Below are positions 8,310-12,612 of a stretch of DNA of 12,612 nucleotides, one piece after another (the stretch's first letter is position 1; every line of letters starts with the position of its first letter). Below the pieces are notes generated by a model. The model was not told the DNA's origin, did no database searches, and saw nothing but the letters and a program-made list of their open reading frames with translations. Origin of the DNA: an uncultured Collinsella sp. (GTDB lineage: Bacteria; Actinomycetota; Coriobacteriia; Coriobacteriales; Coriobacteriaceae); contig URBM01000051.1 in the NCBI GenBank assembly GCA_900545995.1, positions 1 through 12,612 on the forward strand, written 5' to 3'. The position numbers were made by a program, and so were the translations under genes.

Positions 8310-10165
8310 TGGCAGACGAGACCAAGACTCAGATTCCCAAGCCCACCCGCCAGCGTGGTCCCATGGGCCGCATGGGCGGCATGCGTCGTGGCGAAAAGGC
8401 CAAGGACTTTAAGGGCACCATGAGGCAGCTGCTCGGCTATATCGGCCAGCACAAGATTGCCGTGTTTGCCGCCGTCGCCTTTGCCGTGTGCTCGGTCATC
8501 TTTAACATTGTGGGGCCCAAGGTGCTCGGTCAGGTTACCACCAAACTGTTCGAGGGCTTAGTTGCCAAGGTCAACGGCACCGGCGATGTCGACTTTGCCT
8601 GGATTGCCAAGACGCTCGGCTTTTTGCTCTGCCTGTATCTGGCGAGCTCTGTCTGCAGCCTCATCCAGGGCTGGCTCATGACCGGCGTCACGCAAAAGAT
8701 CTGCTATCGCATGCGCAAGGAGATCGCCGCCAAGATCGCCGTCGTTCCGATGAGCTACTTTAACGGACACAGCAAGGGCGACGTGCTCAGTCGCATCACC
8801 AACGACGTCGATACGCTCGGCCAGTCGCTCAACCAGAGCGTGACGCAGCTCATCACGTCGGTGACGCAGATTATCGGCGTGCTCGTCATGATGCTGTCGA
8901 TCAGCCTGCCGCTCACCGGCGTCACCGTGCTCACGCTGCCGGCCGCCGCGATTATCCTGACCGTGATGATTCACTTCTCGCAACCGTACTTCCGCGAGCA
9001 ACAGCAAGTCCTGGGCGCCGTCAACGGCATTATCGAGGAGGACTTTGCCGGCCAGAACGTCATCCAGGTGTTCGACCGCGCCGAGGCCTCAATCGAGGAG
9101 TTCGACCGTCAAAACGACCGCCTCTTTATTAGTGGCTGGCGCTCGCAGTTCCTGTCGGGCCTGATGATGCCGCTTATGAGCTTGGTGGGCAACATGGGCT
9201 ACGTGGGCGTCGTCGTGGTAGGCGCGCAGCTCGCGCTGACCGGCAATGCCACGCCCGGCGACATCCAGAGCTTTATCCAGTACGTTCGCAACTTTACGCA
9301 GCCGGTGCAGCAGCTGGGCAACGTGAGCAATACGATGCAGTCGATGGCCGCCGCCACCGAGCGCGTGTTTGAGTTCCTGGCCGCGCCCGAGGAGGAACAG
9401 AAAGCTGACGCGCAGATTCCCGAGAAGCGCCCCGGCCACGTGGAGTTTGACCACGTCAAGTTTGGCTACACGCCCGACAAGACCATCATCCACGACTTTA
9501 GCTGCGAGGCGCAGCCCGGCCAGACCATCGCCATCGTCGGCCCCACCGGCGCCGGCAAGACCACGCTCATTAAGCTGCTGCAGCGCTTCTACGACGTGGA
9601 CGGCGGTTCGCTGCGCGTCGAGGGCGTCGACGTGCGCGACTGGGACCGCGCGGCGCTGCGCGGCGAGTTTGCCATGGTGCTGCAGGACACCTGGCTGTTT
9701 AACGGCACCATCCGCGAGAACATCCGCTACGGACGCCCCGATGCGACCGACGCCGAGGTCGAGGCCGCCGCACGCGCCGCACGCTGCGACCACTTTATCC
9801 ATACGCTCGCCGGCGGTTACGACTTTATGATCAACGAGGAGGGCACTAACCTCTCACAGGGCCAGCGCCAGCTCGTGACCATCGCCCGCGCCATTTTGGC
9901 CGACCGCCCGGCACTGATTCTGGACGAGGCGACTTCCAACGTCGATACCCGCACCGAGGAGCTTATTCAGCGCGCCATGGATGCGCTGATGCAGGGCCGT
10001 ACCAGCTTTGTCATCGCACACCGCCTGTCCACGATCCGCAACGCCGACGTGATCTTGGTGATTCGCGACGGCGATATCGTCGAGAAGGGCACGCACGACG
10101 AGTTGCTCGCCCAGGGCGGCTTCTACGCCGACCTATATAACTCGCAATTCGACGAGGCGGCGTAA
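8309..10165 (+). CDS. ABC exporter subunit with the consensus catalytic ATP site
   Basis: 618 residues. The N-terminus is cytoplasmic and rich in Gly, Met and Arg (GPMGRMGGMRRGEKAKDF). Six membrane helices follow, then an ATPase domain with Walker A GPTGAGKTT (411-419), Q-loop VLQDTWLF, signature LSQGQ (515-519), Walker B ILDEATSNVD (D539, catalytic E540) and switch H571. It supplies the intact Glu and His, while its signature motif deviates (LSQGQ rather than LSGGQ). In the paired dimer that signature would face the partner's degenerate Walker site. The ATG shares its A with the preceding TAA, and GGAGG in the end of the upstream gene can serve as its ribosome binding site. Both subunits are therefore probably made in equal amounts as one transporter. 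Confidence 0.92.
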   Translation: MADETKTQIPKPTRQRGPMGRMGGMRRGEKAKDFKGTMRQLLGYIGQHKIAVFAAVAFAVCSVIFNIVGPKVLGQVTTKLFEGLVAKVNGTGDVDFAWIAKTLGFLLCLYLASSVCSLIQGWLMTGVTQKICYRMRKEIAAKIAVVPMSYFNGHSKGDVLSRITNDVDTLGQSLNQSVTQLITSVTQIIGVLVMMLSISLPLTGVTVLTLPAAAIILTVMIHFSQPYFREQQQVLGAVNGIIEEDFAGQNVIQVFDRAEASIEEFDRQNDRLFISGWRSQFLSGLMMPLMSLVGNMGYVGVVVVGAQLALTGNATPGDIQSFIQYVRNFTQPVQQLGNVSNTMQSMAAATERVFEFLAAPEEEQKADAQIPEKRPGHVEFDHVKFGYTPDKTIIHDFSCEAQPGQTIAIVGPTGAGKTTLIKLLQRFYDVDGGSLRVEGVDVRDWDRAALRGEFAMVLQDTWLFNGTIRENIRYGRPDATDAEVEAAARAARCDHFIHTLAGGYDFMINEEGTNLSQGQRQLVTIARAILADRPALILDEATSNVDTRTEELIQRAMDALMQGRTSFVIAHRLSTIRNADVILVIRDGDIVEKGTHDELLAQGGFYADLYNSQFDEAA

Positions 10166-10196
10166 ATTCTGCTGCAGGGAACGAATAACGCCCGAG

Positions 10197-10231
10197 AACG
10201 GGGACGCAGGACAACCTGCGCCCCCGTTTTT
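10197..10231 (+). terminator. Intrinsic terminator of the MarR-ABC operon
   Basis: AACGGGG-A-CGCAGG pairs with CCTGCG-C-CCCCGTT around the loop ACAA, with one mismatch, and is followed by a T-run. It lies 31 nt after the exporter stop codon. Confidence 0.9.
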
Positions 10232-10320
10232 GTTCTGCGGCCCTCAAACCGCCTCCCCTGGGACCTGATTGACAGCCCCTTCCAGGCCACGCGGCATCAT
10301 TCCATTCCAGGGCCAGCTGA

Positions 10321-10373
10321 CGTTTACCCAGATAAAACCTGCCAAAATAAACCTGTCCCTTTTTGGTAGGTTT
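10321..10373 (+). repeat. REP-like repeat, copy 1, upstream of the DAHP synthase
   Basis: A 52-bp sequence that matches the reverse complement of 11912-11963 at 48 of 52 positions. It contains an internal hairpin: 10335-10347 pairs with 10361-10373, 12 of 13 exact plus one G-T pair. It lies just upstream of the DAHP synthase promoter. An open frame runs through it, but this copy is explained as a repeat rather than coding sequence. Confidence 0.85.
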
Positions 10374-10388
10374 CGGGGTGGCGAGGGC

Positions 10389-10417
10389 TTGCACTTTAGC
10401 GTGCGACAGCGGATAAT
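10389..10417 (+). promoter_or_regulatory. Promoter of the DAHP synthase gene
   Basis: TTGCAC (10389-10394) and GATAAT (10412-10417) are separated by 17 nt. Transcription should start near 10424, giving a leader of about 49 nt. No leader peptide, T-box or other attenuator is visible in that leader. Confidence 0.75.
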
Positions 10418-10472
10418 GCCGAGCATTCGACAATACGCTTATTGCTCTTTCTATAGATTGAGGAGGCCCCGT

Positions 10473-11504
10473 ATGGCCATGGATTTCAAACGCAGACTGC
10501 CGATCCCCATGGAGATCCGTGAGGAAATGCCGCTTTCTGCCGAGCTTACCGCCAAAAAGCAGGCATTTGACGCCGAGGTCGCCAAAGTCTTTACCGGCGA
10601 GGACGCACGCAAGGTGCTCATCATCGGCCCGTGCTCTGCCGACCGCGAGGATTCGGTACTTGAATACATGAACCGACTGGCCAAGACCGCCGAGGAGGTC
10701 AAGGACAAGCTCATCATCATTCCGCGCGTCTACACCAATAAGCCGCGCACCAAGGGCACCGGCTACAAGGGCCTTCTGCACAACCCCAACCCCGAGGCTC
10801 CCGACGACCTGCTCGAGGGCGTCAAGGCCATCCGCCATATGCACCTGCGTGTTATTGAGGAAACGGGCTTCTTCACCGCCGACGAGATGCTCTATCCGTC
10901 CAACTACCAGTACCTCGTTGACCTGCTGAGCTATGTTGCCGTGGGCGCACGCTCGGTCGAGAACCAGGAGCATCGTCTGGTGTCGAGCGGCATTTCGGTA
11001 CCCGTCGGCATGAAGAATCCCACTGCCGGCTCTACCACCGTTATGCTCAACTCCATTTACGCCGCGCAGGCGCACCAGAGCTTCATCTTCCGCAACTGGG
11101 AGGTCGAGTGCGACGGCAATCCGCTCGCACATGCCGTCATGCGTGGCTACATCGGTCTCGATGGGCGCACCTACCCCAACTACCACTACGAGCACCTGGA
11201 GCGCCTGGCCGAGCGCTACACCGAGCACGCCGGCTATGCCAATCCGGCAGCGGTCATCGACTGCAACCACGACAACTCGGGCAAGCGCCCGCTGGAGCAG
11301 TACCGCATTTGCAAGGAGGTACTCGACAGCTGCCGCCGCAACGAGTCCATCTCCAAGCTGGTCAAGGGCTTTATGATCGAGTCCTACCTGGAGGACGGCA
11401 ACCAGCCGGTCGACGGCGGCGTCTTTGGCAAGTCGATCACCGACCCGTGCCTGGGCTGGGAAAAGACCGACTACCTCATCCACGAGATCGCGGGGCGTAT
11501 TTAG
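10473..11504 (+). CDS. aroF: DAHP synthase, type I (3-deoxy-7-phosphoheptulonate synthase)
   Basis: 343 residues, the usual size of the AroF/G/H family. It condenses phosphoenolpyruvate with erythrose 4-phosphate, the first committed step of the shikimate pathway. Four metal ligands align with E. coli AroG: C54 (IIGPCSADRED), H266 (DCNHDNSGK), E303 (GFMIESYLEDGNQ) and D324 (KSITDPCLGW). PRVYTNKPRTKGTGYKG and GARSVENQEHR are the substrate-binding stretches. The ATG at 10473 is chosen because AGGAGG lies 6 nt upstream and the promoter is at 10389-10417. The frame is open back to 10269, but that part crosses the promoter and a repeat. It is transcribed alone, between two terminators. Which feedback type (Phe, Tyr or Trp) it is, and thus the exact letter of the symbol, cannot be read. 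Confidence 0.95.
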   Translation: MAMDFKRRLPIPMEIREEMPLSAELTAKKQAFDAEVAKVFTGEDARKVLIIGPCSADREDSVLEYMNRLAKTAEEVKDKLIIIPRVYTNKPRTKGTGYKGLLHNPNPEAPDDLLEGVKAIRHMHLRVIEETGFFTADEMLYPSNYQYLVDLLSYVAVGARSVENQEHRLVSSGISVPVGMKNPTAGSTTVMLNSIYAAQAHQSFIFRNWEVECDGNPLAHAVMRGYIGLDGRTYPNYHYEHLERLAERYTEHAGYANPAAVIDCNHDNSGKRPLEQYRICKEVLDSCRRNESISKLVKGFMIESYLEDGNQPVDGGVFGKSITDPCLGWEKTDYLIHEIAGRI

Positions 11505-11530
11505 TTACGCGGTTTCACCAAACCGCGTAA
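11505..11530. repeat. Perfect hairpin abutting the DAHP synthase stop codon
   Basis: TTACGCGGTTT (11505-11515) and AAACCGCGTAA (11520-11530) are exact reverse complements around the loop CACC, starting on the first base after the TAG stop. There is no T-run, so it is probably a 3'-end stabiliser or small palindromic insertion rather than the main terminator. Confidence 0.7.
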
Positions 11531-11578
11531 CGGCTCGACGCCGCGCGGGCCGCACCTGGACAATCTGACGTTCAACTT

Positions 11579-11613
11579 CAAGGGCGCGACCAGAAGGTCG
11601 GCGCCCTTTCGTT
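11579..11613 (+). terminator. Intrinsic terminator of the DAHP synthase gene
   Basis: AAGGGCGC-GACC pairs with GGTC-(G)-GCGCCCTT around the loop AGAA, with a single-base bulge, followed by TTCGTTT. It lies about 75 nt after the stop codon. Confidence 0.8.
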
Positions 11614-11619
11614 TGATGC

Positions 11620-11666
11620 GGCAGTTAGGGACGCTCCTTTTCTGCCGGCAGTCAGGGACATTCCTT
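11620..11666. repeat. Two REP-like units in tandem
   Basis: GGCAGTTAGGGACGCTCCTT (11620-11639) and GGCAGTCAGGGACATTCCTT (11647-11666) match at 17 of 20 bases with a 27-nt period. The first unit can fold through GGCAG/CTGCC (11620-11646). The GGGAC...TCCTT core resembles the larger hairpin just downstream, suggesting one family of small repeats. Confidence 0.6.
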
Positions 11667-11682
11667 GGGTAGTCATTGGTCA

Positions 11683-11726
11683 TTGGGGACGTTCTTGTTT
11701 GACTAGTCGTTTAAGAACGTCCCCAA
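11683..11726. repeat. REP-like hairpin next to the luxR remnant
   Basis: TTGGGGACGTTCTT (11683-11696) and AAGAACGTCCCCAA (11713-11726) are exact 14-bp reverse complements. The 16-nt loop contains the palindrome GACTAGTC (11701-11708). It ends one base before the recognisable LuxR coding similarity begins, which suggests that it marks a breakpoint. Confidence 0.8.
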
Positions 11727-11727
11727 C

Positions 11728-11904
11728 GGCTACAAGCTCTCCAACCGCGAGGCCGAGGTTTTGCGCCTGGTTGTACTGGGCAAGTCGAACCAAGAGATCG
11801 CTGACGAGCTATTCCTTGCCGTGGGCACCGTCAAGACCCACATCCACAACATCCTGGTCAAAACCGAGCAGCAAAACCGCACGACGCTCATCCTCCACTT
11901 CTGA
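11728..11904 (+). pseudogene. Remnant of a LuxR-type regulator, C-terminal DNA-binding domain only
   Basis: 58 codons ending in TGA that translate to a nearly complete LuxR/GerE helix-turn-helix (LSNREAEVLRLVVLGKSNQE, then IADELFLAVGTVKTHIHNIL, then a short tail). The family normally has a sensor or membrane region of 150 to over 400 residues before this domain. None is present: the frame is closed by TAG at 11704 within a REP hairpin, and there is no start codon or ribosome binding site. The intact helix-turn-helix implies fairly recent truncation. The terminator at 11966 was probably its own. A functional stand-alone domain is possible but unsupported. Confidence 0.8.
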
Positions 11905-11911
11905 AAGCGCT

Positions 11912-11963
11912 AACCTGCCAAAAAGAGACAGGTTTATTTTGGCAAGTTTTATCTGGGCAAACG
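11912..11963 (-). repeat. REP-like repeat, copy 2, inverted relative to copy 1
   Basis: The reverse complement of this 52-bp segment matches 10321-10372 at 48 of 52 positions. It lies between the luxR remnant stop and its terminator. The two copies flank the DAHP synthase gene in opposite orientation. Confidence 0.85.
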
Positions 11964-11965
11964 CC

Positions 11966-12006
11966 AACCGCCGCGGGGGAGTTGTCTCCCTTCGCGGCGG
12001 TTTTTG
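11966..12006 (+). terminator. Intrinsic terminator downstream of the luxR remnant
   Basis: AACCGCCGCG (11966-11975) pairs with CGCGGCGGTT (11993-12002). An inner stem GGGAG-TTGT-CTCCC follows, with a small bulge between the two. A T-run follows on the plus strand. It looks like the original terminator of the truncated regulator gene. Confidence 0.8.
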
Positions 12007-12024
12007 GTTCATGATTTCATTCGC

Positions 12025-12077
12025 CTCAATCTGTAACGCGTAGAGGACAAATCGCCGTCTTACTGTTACAGATCGAG
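12025..12077. repeat. Palindromic repeat unit A
   Basis: CTCAATCTGTAAC (12025-12037) pairs with GTTACAGATCGAG (12065-12077), 12 of 13 bases. Both arms recur in unit B exactly 81 bp to the right. Confidence 0.7.
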
Positions 12078-12104
12078 ACGAGTTATAGAGTGCGCGTCGA
12101 ATAG

Positions 12105-12159
12105 TCTCAATCTGTAACAGGTAGAGACGTTTTTGCCAGCCAGGTGTTACAGATTGAGA
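12105..12159. repeat. Palindromic repeat unit B
   Basis: TCTCAATCTGTAACA (12105-12119) and TGTTACAGATTGAGA (12145-12159) are exact 15-bp reverse complements enclosing 25 bp. The arms match unit A at a fixed 81-bp offset, while the interiors have diverged except for a shared GTAGAG. This looks like a tandem duplication of a small palindromic element. Confidence 0.75.
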
Positions 12160-12230
12160 TGAACGAAGGGGCAGCAGCGTTAAACAAGTCCGCCGCAAAG
12201 TAATTCGGAGAGATCCGATCCTAGAGTTAT

Positions 12231-12557
12231 CTACCAGGTACGATATGTGCACTGATATTTTGTCTCAAACCCGGGCATCCCGTTGCCGCGCGGGCTTAAC
12301 GCTGCACCCGTATAGAGAATCGTTTGCCCCGTACGAGAATACGAAGTTTTAAAAGACAGCCTCTTGTATGTCTGATCGAAGCAATCAATATTCTCGCTCG
12401 GGTGGTTTGCAGTGGAGAACGATTTGTAGGTGTCCAAGACATCCGCCGTCACAAGACGACAAGGTGCAACAGAACCTGCATCTGGTTGCGCCGACGCATA
12501 AGTGGGAATTACGGCCATCGACAGAGCGAACATAATACATGCGCACATTGCCTTCAC
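12231..12557 (-). CDS. Putative small secreted protein, function unknown
   Basis: 108 residues, not recognised. The N-terminus resembles a signal peptide: one Lys, a hydrophobic stretch (residues 5-20) and an A-x-A cleavage site before Q24. The mature part (~85 residues) has three cysteines (C33, C59, C103), many Thr/Ser/Tyr residues, and ends in KYQCTYRTW. The start is uncertain: the frame begins at GTG 12557 with no ribosome binding site, ATG at 12548 is an alternative, and no start was found further upstream before an in-frame stop at 12594-12596. Base composition is less GC-rich than the metabolic genes. It could be a real small exported protein, a degraded fragment or a chance frame. A plus-strand frame covers the same bases but is Arg-rich and less protein-like. 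Confidence 0.45.
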   Translation of the reverse strand: MKAMCACIMFALSMAVIPTYASAQPDAGSVAPCRLVTADVLDTYKSFSTANHPSENIDCFDQTYKRLSFKTSYSRTGQTILYTGAALSPRGNGMPGFETKYQCTYRTW

Positions 12558-12612
12558 AGATCGCGTCGAAAATGTTGGTGTAAGGGTGACGCCCTAGCGC
12601 CCGTTTAACGAA

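Noticed and set aside
10269..10472. Upstream extension of the DAHP synthase to a 411-residue protein
   Set aside because: The extra 68 codons cross the promoter at 10389-10417 and a REP-like repeat, and the family begins near the ATG at 10473, which has a strong AGGAGG.
10011..11483. 490-codon minus-strand frame across the DAHP synthase gene
   Set aside because: It runs through a terminator, a repeat and a promoter, and is antisense to a clear DAHP synthase. The translation has no recognisable domain.
11699..12043. 114-codon plus-strand frame over the luxR remnant
   Set aside because: Out of frame with the clear LuxR helix-turn-helix. It is Ser/Thr/Arg-rich and runs through a repeat and a terminator.
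12025..12159. CRISPR array
   Set aside because: Only two units, each a palindrome pair rather than a repeat-spacer pattern, and no cas gene nearby.
12324..12608. 94-codon plus-strand frame at the right end
   Set aside because: Arg/Cys-rich, no ribosome binding site, antisense to a more protein-like frame with a signal peptide.

Overview
The window looks like chromosome from a high-GC, anaerobic Gram-positive bacterium. Coding regions have strongly GC-rich third positions, several genes have Shine-Dalgarno sites, starts include GTG, and pyruvate formate-lyase is present. The combination with LacI/GH32 sugar genes and many small REP-like palindromes suggests a gut actinobacterium of the Coriobacteriia (Collinsella-like). 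That placement is inference from style and content, not from a marker gene.

Left third, minus strand (1-4944). A GH32-like glycoside hydrolase (cut by the left edge) lies downstream of its probable LacI-family repressor. The hydrolase promoter (TTGACA-N17-TATCTT) is covered by two operator-like repeats. A third copy lies about 47 bp further upstream and a fourth lies just upstream of the repressor's own start. To the right is a 128-bp nested perfect palindrome, then pyruvate formate-lyase in two pieces. The 683-residue catalytic protein (pflB) stops exactly where the glycyl radical domain should begin. That domain is supplied by a separate 83-residue gene (grcA) with its own ribosome binding site. 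An extended -10 promoter candidate embedded in a 23-bp inverted repeat lies in the 85-nt gap. This split enzyme is the most interesting thing in the window. The activating enzyme PflA is not present here.

Middle (4945-10231). A roughly 550-bp AT-rich intergenic region separates divergent transcription. A MarR-family regulator, translationally coupled to two overlapping ABC exporter genes, forms a compact plus-strand operon ending in a strong intrinsic terminator. The exporter is a heterodimer with one degenerate and one consensus ATP site. Its first subunit carries an unusual extracellular insertion of about 205 residues.

Right third (10232-12612). A type I DAHP synthase gene (first step of aromatic amino acid synthesis) has a near-ideal promoter and its own terminator. 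Inverted copies of a ~52-bp repeat flank it. Downstream is a REP-rich scrap zone containing the orphaned C-terminal DNA-binding domain of a LuxR-type regulator and its old terminator, then two palindromic repeats spaced 81 bp apart, and finally a small putative secreted protein on the minus strand. No tRNA, rRNA, CRISPR array, transposase or origin was recognised.
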